Source: Laguncularia racemosa (Eukaryota; Streptophyta; Magnoliopsida; Myrtales; Combretaceae). From it: a DNA stretch of 64,000 nucleotides. The notes under the pieces are model-generated. The model saw only the letters and a list, made by a program, of their open reading frames with translations, was not told the origin of the DNA and made no database searches. The stretch is from the NCBI GenBank assembly GCA_037954665.1, contig JBBMOL010000181.1, positions 930,001 to 994,000 of the forward strand, read 5' to 3'. The translations under genes and the position numbers were made by a program. Each line of letters begins with the position of its first letter. The first letter of the stretch is position 1. Positions 1-10,529 of this stretch are shown here, piece after piece.

Positions 1-170
1 TTCCGGCTTCATGGTTGCTCTAATCCTTTCCGGCTTCATGGACATCCTTTATCAACCTGTTAAGTGCTTCCTTGAATCGTTTCGCTCGAGTTCTTGTGAT
101 CGGTCCAGGGGTCACTTCAAGAGGATCCACATTCCATCTTCTGGCTTGGCTCCCATCATGGCTCTCATTA
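1..170 (-). repeat. Element A 3' LTR (partial, runs off the left edge)
   Basis: This is the first part, in element orientation, of the 3' LTR of gypsy element A. It begins at 170 and continues left out of the window. It aligns with A's 5' LTR (10530-11302) and with the LTRs of B and C. The pol frame continues into it: the conserved tail motif RAKRFKEALN is encoded here, ending at a TAG at 20-22 where C has a Trp codon. The LTR's first dinucleotide appears mutated from TG to TA. Confidence 0.85.
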
Positions 171-1835
171 TTCCCCTCCTCTTGAAAAGGATTTGTCCTC
201 AAATCGTCGCCTACATTAAAAGGACTCAGATCAGTAACATTAAACGTAGCACTTACTTGATACTCACCTGGCAAATCTATCTTGTATGCATTATCATTGA
301 TGCGCTCAAGAATTTGAAATGGTCCATCGCCTCTAGGAAGTAATTTAGATCGATGCTACACAAGAAACCGCTCTTTGCGCATGTGAACCCAAACCCAGTC
401 TCCAGGTTCAAAGACAGCTTGTCGACGACCCTTGTTGGCTTGTTTCACATACTGCTCTATTCTTCGCTCAATGTTTAGCCTTGCCTTCTCATGGATCTGT
501 TTAACAAATTCTGCCTTCTTCTTGCCATCTAGATTAACATACTCAGAAATAGGTAGAGGTGATAAATCCAAAGGAGTTAGTGGATTAAAACATACACAAT
601 TTCAAAAGGAGTAAACTTAGTAGTAGAATGCATTGTGCGATTATAGGCAAATTCAACATGCGGCAAGCAATCCTCCCAACTTTTAATGTTCTTTTTAATG
701 ACTGCCATTAACAAAGTAGATAAAGTTCGATTTACTACCTCAGTTTGACCATCAGTCTGTAGATGACAAGTAGTAGAAAACAATAGCTTAGTTCCTAACT
801 TAGCCTACAGGGTCTTCCAGAAGTAGCTCAAGAACTTAGCATCTCTATCCGATACGATTGTTCTAGGTATACATGCAATCTCACAACTTCCCTAAAGAAC
901 AAATTAGCAATATTGCAAGCATCATTTGTTTTATGGCAAGGAATGAAATGTGCCATCTTAGAAAATCTATCCACAACTACAAAAATAGAATCTCGACCAT
1001 GTTTAGACCTGGGTAATCCTAACACAAAATCCATGGAAATATCTACCCAAGGCTCATGAGCAATGGGAAGTGGGGTATAAAGCCCATGAGGTTGGACTCT
1101 AGATTTTGCTTGCTTACACGTGACACATCGCTCACAAATCCTCTCGACATTTCGTTTCATGTGAGGCCAATAGAAGTGTTCCTGTAATACCCCTAAAGTT
1201 TTAGCTACTCCAAAATGCCCCATTAAACCTCCTCCACGAGACTCTCTCACTAGTAATTCTCTTAAAGAACAATTTAGAATGAATAGTTTACTCTCCCTAA
1301 ACAAGAATCCTTCATGTTTATAAAATTTACCATGACCACTCTTCTCACAATGCACATACTCTTCACAAAAATCTCGATCAACAGCATACAATTCCTTAAT
1401 GTGCTCAAAACCAAGTAGTCTAGAACTAAGAGTAGAGATAAGAGCATACCTCCTAGAAAGTGCATCAACAACGACGTTCTCTTTACCTTGCTTGTAGTGG
1501 ATGACATAGGGAAATGTTTCGATGAACTCCACCCAACGAGCATGCCTTTTGTTTAGCTTATGTTATCCCTTCAAGTACTTCAAGGATTCATGATCAATGT
1601 AGATCACGAACTCTTTTGGCCAAAGATAGTGTTGCCAAGTCTCTAGTGCTCGAACCAATGCATATAACTCCTTGTCATAAGTAGGGTAGTTCAAGGTTGC
1701 CCCACTTAGCTTCTCGCTAAAGAATGCAATTGGTCTTCTCTCTTGCATGAGCACTGCTCCAATACCTAATCCTGAAGCATCACACTCAATTTCAAACGTT
1801 TTAGAGAAATCGGGTAAAGCAAGTAATGGCGCTTG
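171..1835 (-). pseudogene. Element A pol, 3' part: RNase H, integrase, pol tail (Ty3-gypsy)
   Basis: Minus-strand remnant of a gypsy polyprotein. From high to low coordinates it shows the RNase H region (PIAFFSEKLSG, near 1700-1740), the integrase zinc-binding segment ending in CERCVTC (near 1125), and the integrase core with WVDISMDF, then CHKTNDA. The catalytic Glu region reads TEVVNRTL near 735. The C-terminal part (GDWVWVHMRKERF, near 360-410) and a pol tail follow. Frameshifts and stops split it into several frames. The integrase text and the pol tail that enters the LTR resemble CRM-type chromoviruses (family knowledge). No chromodomain is visible. The sequence continues at 7142 across inserted element B. 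Confidence 0.85.
1831..1835. repeat. Target-site duplication of element B (left copy)
   Basis: GCTTG here pairs with CCTTG at 7142-7146, one mismatch. Removing B and one copy makes A's RNase H frame continuous, so these are the true insertion borders and the mismatch is a later mutation in the right copy. Confidence 0.85.
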
Positions 1836-2675
1836 TGATGAGATCCATGATGAGAGTCAAGCCGGAAGAAGGAATGTAGATCCTCTTGAAGTGCTGCCTA
1901 GACCGATCATAAGAAGTCGAGCGAAACGACTCAAGGAAGCACTTAACGGGTTGATAAAGGTTGTCCATGAAGCCAGAAAGGATTGGAGCAATCATGAAGT
2001 TGGAACGGATTGGAACAACCATAGGAAGACCCTTGCTTTTATACAAGTCACACCAGACACGGGTTGAAGAGGGCGTGTATGTTCAAGGCATGGCCGTGTA
2101 GGAATTCCAAGATTGCACAGAATCATACAAGGCTAGATACACGGCTAAAAGGCACTGCCGTGTATGGAGACAAGCAAATCCACAAAAAGATACACGACCA
2201 GAAGTATACGGTCGTGTATGTGACCGGAATGTGCACAGAAAAGTACACGGCCAAAGTACACGGCCGTGTATCCCCTGCCGGCCAGCTTATTCTGTTTTCG
2301 TGTTTTTATGCAACGTATCTAAGCTACGTCGTTTTGGACTTGTTTTTCATGAATTGTAACCCTAGTATAAAAGCTCCTAGGGTTTAGAACAACTTAGAAT
2401 TTACATCTTTGAACATTAAACACTTTTGAGAGGCACCTCTCTTGGTTCTTTAAGAACTAAATCGAACTTATCGGATTAATTTCTGTGGCGTTCATCCCGA
2501 CTTATCAATCGGTCTTTCATCCCGATTGTGGCGTCTTCATTTTTATACCAAGGTTTTTGTCTCGCTTATAGACAACGGGTCGCGGTTTCCACTTTAGGTG
2601 TTTGGGCATCTTAGGCAACGAATTTCCGAACGTATTGGTATTGGGTTTCGTCATGAGTTGGCGTGGTTCGTATCA
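1836..2675 (+). repeat. Element B 5' LTR
   Basis: 840-bp LTR starting TGATGAGATC and ending TTCGTATCA, with its partner at 6302-7141. The first ~230 bp is the same reading frame that forms the pol tail in the 3' copy. U3 carries several TACACGGC/GCCGTGTA inverted repeats (about 2134-2273). A TATAAAAG box lies at 2366-2373. Small indels separate the two LTRs, for example extra bases near 2130 and the absence of a repeat unit seen near 6715. Confidence 0.92.
2366..2373 (+). promoter_or_regulatory. TATA box of element B 5' LTR
   Basis: TATAAAAG followed by a CTCCTAGGGTT stretch. The same arrangement occurs in the other B/C LTRs (6832-6839 here; 33721-33728 on the minus strand in C). Its position after the palindrome-rich U3 and before the PBS fits the LTR Pol II promoter. 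Confidence 0.7.
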
Positions 2676-3161
2676 GTTTGGTATCAGAGCTTAGGTTTGT
2701 CAAAACATCAAGTTCGGTTGAGGAAGGTAATATCAAAAACCCTAACTCCAATCGTTCATATCAATTATCGTATTCAATTTCGTAGTATTGATTGTCTTTT
2801 GATAGTGTAATATCGACTAGGCGATTGTTACAAAAAAAAAAAAAGAGAAAATCATGACAAAAAAAAAAGAAGAGAAAAGAAAAGAAAAGAAAAACGTGAT
2901 CAAGAGCAACAACCAAGACAAAAAAAAAAATTCGAATAGAAAAATAGAGGAAAATTTATGAACCCTAGAGTTGTTTTGAATTCTACGGAAGGAAATTGGT
3001 GCAGTTCGGGTTAGTTCCAAGAGAATTGATATCATCGTTGTTTGTGAGAATGCACGAGTGACTGTGTGATATCATCATTTGAGCGAAACACGTAAGGGAG
3101 TGTATCGTGAGGTTTAATCATATATATATTTGTGTTAGTACTAATCTTTTCTGCAGGAACT
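2676..3161 (+). other. Element B primer-binding site and untranslated leader
   Basis: TGGTATCAGAGC at 2679-2690 lies three bases after the LTR. It is the plant initiator-Met tRNA complement used to prime minus-strand DNA. The leader is A/purine rich, with several long A runs between 2830 and 2940, and ends at the gag ATG. The same layout is found in C (minus, 32912-33420) and A (minus, 10075-10529). Confidence 0.88.
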
Positions 3162-5300
3162 ATGTCGAGACAACATTCTCCTGAAGGTGAGAGGGGAAGG
3201 TTTGATGCTAGGTTAGTAATTGAGGCGTTGAGGGGAGAAATGAAGAGGATGTTCCAAGAAGGAATGGAACAAATTCATGAGACGGTAGAGCAAAGACTAG
3301 AGCAATCCACAAACGTATTCCAAGGGCGTAAGAGGGAGAGTCATTCTAGGAGAGTACCGAGGGGTGGAGATGAAATGTCGGATGATGATTTTTATGAGCC
3401 TTCTGTTGGGAGTTATAGACGTTATAGTGGTCAGAATAAAGGAACTAGAGATTGGGAAGATAAAGGAGATAGGAATAGAGAGGATGATCAATTGAGTAGC
3501 ATAAAGATAAAGATTCCTCCTTTCCAAGGGAAGAATGATCCCGAGGCGTACTTAGAGTGGGAGAAGAAGGTAGAGATGGTATTTGATTGTCACAACTATA
3601 GTGGGAGAAAGAAGGTAAAACTTGTTGCCATTGAATTTTCGGATTATGCTATAGTGTGGTGGGATCAACTAATGTTGAATAGGAGAAAGAGTGGTGAGCC
3701 ACCAATTGAGTCTTGGGAAGAGATGAAAAGAGTGATGAAGAAACGGTTTGTGCCTGCGTATTACTATCGTGAATTGCACAACAAGTTGCAAACTCTGAGG
3801 CAGGGAAGCCGAAGTGTAGATGAGTATTTCAAGGAGATGGAAGTCACTATGATTAGGGCGAATGTAGAGGAGGATAGAGAGGCTACAATGGCTAGGTTTC
3901 TTGCGGGGATGAATAGAGAAATCCAAAATGTGGTTGAATTGCAGCATTATGTAGAATTGGAGGATATGGTTCACATGGCTATAAAGGTTGAGAACCAGCA
4001 CAAGAGGAGAGGTAGTAGTAATGCACGGTTTCAACAGGGTAATGGTTCATCCACTTGGAAGACTAATCAATGGAAGAAGGAAGAAAAGCCTTTACCCACC
4101 AAACCAAAAGGGGAGCTGAGGCAAGTGGGTTCTACTCCTGGTAACCAAGGTAACCCTGATTCTTCTACTTCTAGAAATTGTGACATTAGATGTTTTAAAT
4201 GTCAAGGTAGAGGTCATATTGCTAGTCAATGTCCAAATAGGCGTGTGATGATTTTGCGTGATGATGGGGAGTATGAGACTGAGGGGGATAGTGAAGAAGA
4301 TGATATGCCTCCATTAGAGGATGCTAGTGATGATGAGGAGCCTGCAATGGGAAGGCTAGTGGCAGTAGTGAAGCGAGCTTTGAATATGCAGGTGAAGGAA
4401 GAAGAGGAGGTGCAAAGAGAGAATATATTTCATACTAGATGCTATCTAGGAGATCACATCTGTAGTTTGATCATCGATGGAGGGAGTTACACCAATGTAG
4501 TGAGTAACTTTATTGTTGAGAGGCTGAGGCTCAAAACTGTTAGACACCCTAGTCCATATAAATTGCAGTGGTTAAATGATAGTGGTGAGACTAAGGTGAG
4601 TAAGCAAGCCTTGACTGGGTTTCGCATTGGTAGATATGAGGATGAGGTGTTATGTGATGTAGTGCCAATGCAAGCATGTCATGTGTTGTTGGGGAGGCCA
4701 TGGCAATTTGATAGGAAGGTTGTTCATGATGGCTTTTCTAACAAGTATACGCTTGTTCACCAGGGGAAAAGCTTTAATCTTAAACCATTAACACCCAAAC
4801 AAGTGTATGAGGACCAGTTGCAGCTACAACAGTCTTTTGCAAAACATAAGGTGAGTGAAAAGCGGAGGGAGAGTGAGAGAGCAAAAGACAATGAGAAAGA
4901 AAAGGAATATAAAAGTCAAGATCAAAAGGAAAAAGAGAGGAAGGCTGGAAAGAGTGTGAGAGGCCAAGTTGAAGGGGGATCAACTTTGGTGGTGAGTGAA
5001 AAGGAGAGGGCAGCCTTGCAAAAGGAGAGTTGTGTGGCAAGAGCGAGTGTAGTGAGGAGAGCGTTAGTGATGAAGCAACCTATGTTGTTGTTGGTTTTTA
5101 AGGAAACATGTTTGACTACTAATGACTTATCTATCTCTTTGCCTAGTGTAGTTGTGTCTCTTGTGCAGGATTTTGAAAATGTCTTTCCGAAGGAACTCCA
5201 AAGGCAGGTAGATGAGTTAATGGAGAAGGGATACGTGAGAGAAGGCATGAGTCCATGTGTAGTGCCTGTGATTTTGGTGCCTAAGAAGGATGGGACTTGA
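3162..5300 (+). CDS. Element B gag-protease polyprotein, N-terminal part
   Basis: Long open frame starting at ATG 3162 (MSRQHSPEG), the start shared with C. An ATG at 3132 in the same frame lies further upstream in the leader. Domains: retrotransposon gag core near residues 120-290 (WWDQL; Arg/Lys-rich MKKRF), then a CCHC zinc knuckle at residues 344-357 (CFKC, His, Cys). An aspartic protease follows with active Asp near residue 439 in IDGGS, where many families have DS/TG. Next come a charged linker rich in Glu/Lys and the first RT residues (VILVPKKDG). The frame ends at TGA 5298-5300, where C encodes Trp, so this is a nonsense change rather than a natural end. Confidence 0.88.
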   Translation: MSRQHSPEGERGRFDARLVIEALRGEMKRMFQEGMEQIHETVEQRLEQSTNVFQGRKRESHSRRVPRGGDEMSDDDFYEPSVGSYRRYSGQNKGTRDWEDKGDRNREDDQLSSIKIKIPPFQGKNDPEAYLEWEKKVEMVFDCHNYSGRKKVKLVAIEFSDYAIVWWDQLMLNRRKSGEPPIESWEEMKRVMKKRFVPAYYYRELHNKLQTLRQGSRSVDEYFKEMEVTMIRANVEEDREATMARFLAGMNREIQNVVELQHYVELEDMVHMAIKVENQHKRRGSSNARFQQGNGSSTWKTNQWKKEEKPLPTKPKGELRQVGSTPGNQGNPDSSTSRNCDIRCFKCQGRGHIASQCPNRRVMILRDDGEYETEGDSEEDDMPPLEDASDDEEPAMGRLVAVVKRALNMQVKEEEEVQRENIFHTRCYLGDHICSLIIDGGSYTNVVSNFIVERLRLKTVRHPSPYKLQWLNDSGETKVSKQALTGFRIGRYEDEVLCDVVPMQACHVLLGRPWQFDRKVVHDGFSNKYTLVHQGKSFNLKPLTPKQVYEDQLQLQQSFAKHKVSEKRRESERAKDNEKEKEYKSQDQKEKERKAGKSVRGQVEGGSTLVVSEKERAALQKESCVARASVVRRALVMKQPMLLLVFKETCLTTNDLSISLPSVVVSLVQDFENVFPKELQRQVDELMEKGYVREGMSPCVVPVILVPKKDGT

Positions 5301-5303
5301 AGA

Positions 5304-6301
5304 ATGTGTGTTGATTGCCGCGCCATCAACAACCTTACGGTAAAGTATCGTCATCCCATTCCTTGTTTAGATGACTTCTTAGATTGGTTATATGAGTATA
5401 GTGTCATTCCTCGTGAGCCATGGATAAACATTTCCATAGATTTTGTGTTAAGATTATCTAGGCCTAGGCATGGTCGAGATTATATTTTTGTGGTTGTGGA
5501 TAGGATTCCTAAAATGGTTCATTTCATTCCTTGTCATAAAACTGATGATGCTATACACATTGTTGATTTGTTCTTTAGAAAGGTAGTGCGTCCGCATAAT
5601 ATACCTAGAAGCATTGTTAGTGATCGAGATGAGAAATTTTTGAGTCATTTTTGGAGAGTATTGTGGGAAAAGTTGGGAACTAAACGGATGTTTTCAACTA
5701 TCTGTCACCCACAAATTGATAGGCAAATTGATGTGGTTAACAAGACTTTAATTCAATTGTTAGGGGCAATCATAGAGAAGAACATTAGGACTTGGAAGGA
5801 TTATCTACCATTTGTGGAGTTTGCATATAACAGGGCTTTATATAGCACTACTCAATGTTCACCATTTAAGATTGTGTATGGTTTTAACCCATTGGTTCCT
5901 ATTTATTTATTGCCATTGCCACTTAACAAGTCTGTGAGTTTTGATGCTGATTCTAAGGCAGATTTCGTGAGAAAGCTACATGCACGGGTAAAGATTAGGA
6001 TTGTAAAACAAAATGCTAGGGTCGCTTCAAGGGTGAACAAGGACAGGAGACCCAAGATATTTCAGCCTGGAGATTGGGTTTGGGTGCATTTTCGCAAAGA
6101 GAGTTTTCCATTGTAGAGGAGATCCAAGTTGAACCCTAGGGGAGACGGTCCATTTCCGATGCTTGAGAAAATCAATGATAATGCCTACAAGAAAAATTTA
6201 CCAGGTGAGTATCCATTTAGTGTCACATTTTATGTTACTGATCTGGGTCCATTTAATGCAGGCAATGATTTGAGGACAAATCCTTTTCAAGAGGAGGGGA
6301 A
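5304..6301 (+). pseudogene. Element B truncated RT fused to integrase, then pol tail
   Basis: Continuation of the B polyprotein after the TGA. It holds about 25 residues of RT N-terminus (CRAINNLTVKYRHPIP, LDDFLD). It then passes without a frame change into the middle of integrase (SVIPREPWINIS). The RT palm with its YxDD box, RNase H and the integrase zinc finger are absent. The integrase core retains two Asp positions, but the expected Glu is Asp (IDVVN, codon 5730-5732). The integrase C-terminal part is present (GDWVWVHFRKESF). A TAG at about 6114 replaces a Gln codon. The same fusion is present in C. Confidence 0.85.
6289..6301 (+). other. Element B polypurine tract
   Basis: AAGAGGAGGGGAA directly precedes the TG of the 3' LTR at 6302. 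It primes plus-strand DNA in LTR retroelements. It is unusual in being inside the pol reading frame (encoding QEEGN), so protein and priming functions share the same bases. Confidence 0.85.
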
Positions 6302-7141
6302 TGATGAGATCCATGATGAGAGTCAAGCCGGAAGAAGGAATGTGGATCCTCTTGAAGTGCCGCCTGGACTGATCACAAGAAGTTGAGCGAAACGACTCAA
6401 GGAAGCACTTAACCGGTTGATAAAGGTTGTCCATGAAGCCGGAAAGGATTGGAGCAATCATGAAGTTGGAACGGATTGGAACAACCATGGGAAGACCCTT
6501 GCTTTTACACAAGTCACACCGGACACAGGTTGAAGAGGGCATGTATGTTCAAGGCACGGCCATGTAGGAATTCCAAGATTGCACAGAATCATACACGGCT
6601 AAAAGGCATGGCCGTGTATGGAGACAAGCAAATCCACAGAAAGATACACGACCAGAAGTACACGGTCGTGTATGTGACCGGAATGTGCACAGAAAAGTAC
6701 ACGGCCAAAGTACACGGTCGTGTACACGGCCATGTATCCCCTACCGGCTAGCTTATTCTATTTTCGTGTTTTTACGCAACTTATCTAAGCTATGTCGTTT
6801 TGGACTTGTTTTTCACGAATTGTAACCCTAGTATAAAAGCTCCTAGGGTTCAGAACAACTTAGAATTTACATCTTTGAACATTAAACACTTTTGAGAGGC
6901 ACCTCTCTTGGTTCTTTAAGAACTAAATCGAACTTATCGGATTAATTTCCGTGGCATTCATCCCGACTTATCAATCGGTCTTTCATCTCGATTGTGGCGT
7001 CTTCATTTTTATACCAAGGTTCTTGTCTCTCTTATAGACAACGGGTCGCGGTTTCCACTTTAGGTGTTTGGGCGTCTTAGGCAACGAATTTCCGAACGTA
7101 TTGGTATTGGGTTTCGTCACGGGTTGGCGTGGTTCGTATCA
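6302..7141 (+). repeat. Element B 3' LTR
   Basis: Partner of 1836-2675, with the same TGATGAGATC start and TTCGTATCA end. The pol frame enters it and in this copy stops after about 28 codons at a TGA that replaces an Arg codon. U3 palindromes span about 6593-6735, including TACACGACC paired with GGTCGTGTA. TATA box at 6832-6839. Followed by target duplication CCTTG (7142-7146). Confidence 0.92.
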
Positions 7142-8370
7142 CCTTGAGTCAACTTATTTTTAAGCGTTTAAAAGGCCTTCTCTTATTGCTCTCCCCATCT
7201 GAACCCTATGTTCTTCTTGATTACCTCAGTGGTGCTGCAATGGTGCTGAAATCCTTCACAAACCTCCTGTAAAAACTCGCTAGTCCATGGAAACTCCGCA
7301 CATTACTTACATTAGTTGGACTAGGCCATTCTTGGATCACACGAATCTTTTCTTCATCAACCTGTATTCTCTGTACACTAACAATAAAACCAAGAAACAC
7401 AAGTTTGTCTATGCAAAAAGTGCACTTTTTGAGGTTAGCATATAATTGCTCCTTTCGAAGCACTTCTAAAACATCCTTCAAGTGAGATATATGGTCTTCC
7501 AAACTCTTGTTGTAAATGAGGATATCATCAAAATAGACAACCACAAATTTGCCAATAAAAGCCCTCAAGACATGGTTCATAAGTCTCATAAAGGTACTAG
7601 GTGCATTAGTTAAACCGAAAGGCATTACTAACCACTCATACAATCCATATTTTTTCTTAAATGGAGTTTTCCATTCATCACCTTCTTTCATTCTAATTTG
7701 GTGATATCCACTTTTCAAATCAATTTTGGAAAAGACAATAGACCTATGTGACTCGTCTAACATGTCATCTAAGCGAGGAATGGGATGACGATACTTTACC
7801 GTGGCAGTCAACACACATTCTCCATGACCCATCCTTCTTAGGTACCAAAATCACAGGCACTGCACATGGACTCATGCTTTCTCTCACGTACCCCTTCTCC
7901 ATTAATTCCTTGACCTGCCTTTGGAGTTCCTTTGTCTCCTCTGGATTGCTCTTATAAGCTGGTTTGTTTGGAATCGATGCTCCGGGTACAAGGTCAATCT
8001 GGTGCTCAATACCACGAATAGGTGGTAAACCCTTTGGAATCTCCTCAGGGAAGACATCTTCAAAGTCCTGCATAATAGACACAACCACACTAGGCAAAGA
8101 GTCAAATAGTTTGTTAGTATTCAAACAAGTTTCCTTAAAAACCAGTAACAACATAGGTTGCTTCATCACTAACGCTCTCCTCACTACACTCGCTCTTGCC
8201 ACACAACTCTCCTTTTGCAAGGCTACACTCTCTTTTTCACTCACCACCAAAGTTGATCCCCCTTCAACTTGGTCTCTCACGCTCTTTCCAGCCTTCCTCT
8301 CTTTTTCCTTTTGATATCGACTTTTGTGTTCCTTTTCTTTCTCGCTGTCTTTTGCTCTCTCACTCTCCCT
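7142..8370 (-). pseudogene. Element A pol, 5' part: reverse transcriptase
   Basis: Minus-strand RT with recognisable blocks: YRHPIPRLDDMLDE, KIDLKSGYHQIRM, LVMPFGLTNAPSTFM and the catalytic box YFDDILIY (near 7530), then LYANLKKCTF and GFIVS. It runs into RNase H and meets B's insertion at 7142. About 17 bp present in B and C are missing near 7802, shifting the frame between the linker/RT start (7765-8280) and the RT body (7221-7832). Of the A/B/C family copies seen here, only this one keeps an RT domain, so it represents the autonomous form, now inactive. Confidence 0.9.
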
Positions 8371-10074
8371 CTATTTTTCACTCACCTTATATTTTGCAAA
8401 AGACTGTTGTAGCTGCAACTGATCCTCATATACCTGTTTAGGTGTTAAGGGTTTAAGATTAAAGCTTTTCCCCCGGTGAACAAGCATATACTTGTTAGAA
8501 AAGCCATCATGAACAACCTTTCTATCAAACTGCCATGGCCTCCTCAACAACACATGACACGCCTGCATCGGCACTACATCGCATAACACCTCATCCTCAT
8601 ACCTACCGATGCGAAAAGCAATCAAGGCTTGCTTACTCACCTTAGTCTCGCCACTATCATTCAGCCACTGCAATTTATATGGACTAGGGTGTTTAGTAGT
8701 CTTGAGTCCCAACCTCTCGACAATAAAAGTACTCACCACGTTAGTGCAACTCCCTCCATCAATGATCAAACTGCAAATATGATCACCTAGATAACATCTA
8801 GTATGAAAGATATTCTCTCGTTGCACCTCCTCTTCTTCCTTCACCTGCACATTCAAAGCTCGCTTCACTACTGCCACTAACTTCCCTACTGCAGGCTCCT
8901 CGTCATCACTAGCGTCATCTAATGGAGGCATATCATCCTCTTCACTATCTCCTTCAGTCTCATACTCACCATCATCACGCAGAATCATAACACGCCTATT
9001 CGGACATTAACTAGCAATATGGCCTCTACCTTGGCATTTAAAACATCGAATGTCACGATTTCTAGGAGTAGAAGAATCAGGTTTACCTTGGTTACCAGGA
9101 GTAGAACTCGCTTGCCTCTACTCTCCTTTCGGTTTGGTGGGTAAAGGCTTTTCTTCCTTCTTCCATTAGTTAGTCTTCCAGGTGGATGAACCAGCACCCT
9201 GTTGAAACTGTACAGTACTACTGCCTTTCCTCTTATGTTGGTTTTTAACCTTTATAGCCATATGAACCATATCTTCCAATTCTATATAATGCTGCAGTTC
9301 TACAACATTTTGAATTTCTCTATTCAATCCAGCAAGAAACCTAGCCATGGTAGCCTCTCTATCCTCCTCTACATTTGCCCTAATCATAGTAACCTCCATC
9401 TCCTTGAAATACTCATCCACACTTCGGCTTCCTTTCTTAAGAGTTTGCAATTTGTTATGTAATTCACGATAGTAATACGCAGGCACAAACCGCTTCTTCA
9501 TCACCCTCTTCATCTCTTCCCAAGACTCAATAAGTGGTTCGCCATTCCTTCTTCGATTCAACATCAGTTGATTCCACCACACTATGGCATAATCCGAAAA
9601 TTCAATGGCAGCAAGTTTCACTTTCTTTCTCCCATTATAGTTGTGACAATCAAACACCATCTCTACCTTCTTCTCCTACTCTAAGTACGCCTTGGGATCA
9701 TTCTTCCATTGGAAAGGAGGAATCTTCATCTTTATACTACTCAGTTGATTATCCTCTCTATTCCTATCTCCTCTATCTTCTCAATCCCTAGTTCCTCTAT
9801 TCCTATCACTATAACCTCTATAACTCCTGATAGAAGGTTCATCAAATTCATCATCAGACATTTCATCTCCACCCCTTTATACTCTCCTAGAGCAACTCTC
9901 CCTCTTACGCCCTTAGAAGACGTTTTTAGATTGCTTTAGTTTTTGTTCCACCATCTCATGAATTTGTTCCATGCCCTCCTGAAACATCCTCTTCATCTCA
10001 CCCCTCAACGCCTCAATCACTAACCTAACATCAAACCTTCCCCTTTTACCTTCAGGAGAATGTTGCCTCAACAT
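8371..10074 (-). pseudogene. Element A gag and protease
   Basis: Minus-strand gag-protease equivalent to B 3162-4860, beginning at ATG 10074 (MLRQHSPEG). Gag core is at 9166-9660 (WWNQL, MKKRFVPAYYYREL), the zinc knuckle near 9000-9045, and the protease near 8750 with the motif IDGGS. The frame is broken by stops, for example before 9913 and near 9005 and 9165. Its role would be capsid formation, RNA binding and polyprotein cleavage. Confidence 0.88.
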
Positions 10075-10529
10075 AGTTCTTGCAGAAAAGATTAGTACTA
10101 ACACAAATATATATAATTAAGCCTCACGATGCACTCCCTTACATGTTTCTCTCTAAGGATGATATCACACAGTCACTCGTGTATTCTCACGCAATGATGA
10201 TATCAACTCACCAATTCCTCTTCTCAATTCTCTTGGAACTAACCCAAACTATACCAATCCCTTCCGTAGAATTCAAAACAACTATAGAGGCTCGAAATTT
10301 TCCTCTTTTTTCTTTCCTTTTGTTGCCTTTGTTTTTGCTCTTGATCACGTTCCTTTTTTTTTTTTGTCGTGAATTTTTTTTTTTTGTAACAAAATTGAAT
10401 AGGAGGCACTACACTTTTCAATAGACAATTAACAATATGAACTTGATATGAACAATTGGAGTTAGGGTTTTGATGTTACCTTCCTCAAACCGAACTGATG
10501 TTGAACAAACCTAGGCTCTGATACCAAAC
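10075..10529 (-). other. Element A leader and primer-binding site
   Basis: Minus-strand untranslated leader with A-rich runs (T-rich on the plus strand, 10345-10385). PBS TGGTATCAGAGCCTAGG lies on the minus strand at 10510-10526, a closer match to initiator-Met tRNA than in B or C. Confidence 0.85.

Noticed and set aside
2679..2692. tRNA gene fragment at TGGTATCAGAGC sites
   Set aside because: Only the 3'-end complement of initiator-Met tRNA is present, placed directly after LTRs. These are primer-binding sites.
3297..3527. Minus-strand open frames across B gag (3297-3527, 3669-4034, 4780-5040, 4922-5332) and equivalents in A and C
   Set aside because: They are antisense shadows of gag-protease. 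The same shadows recur wherever the element recurs.
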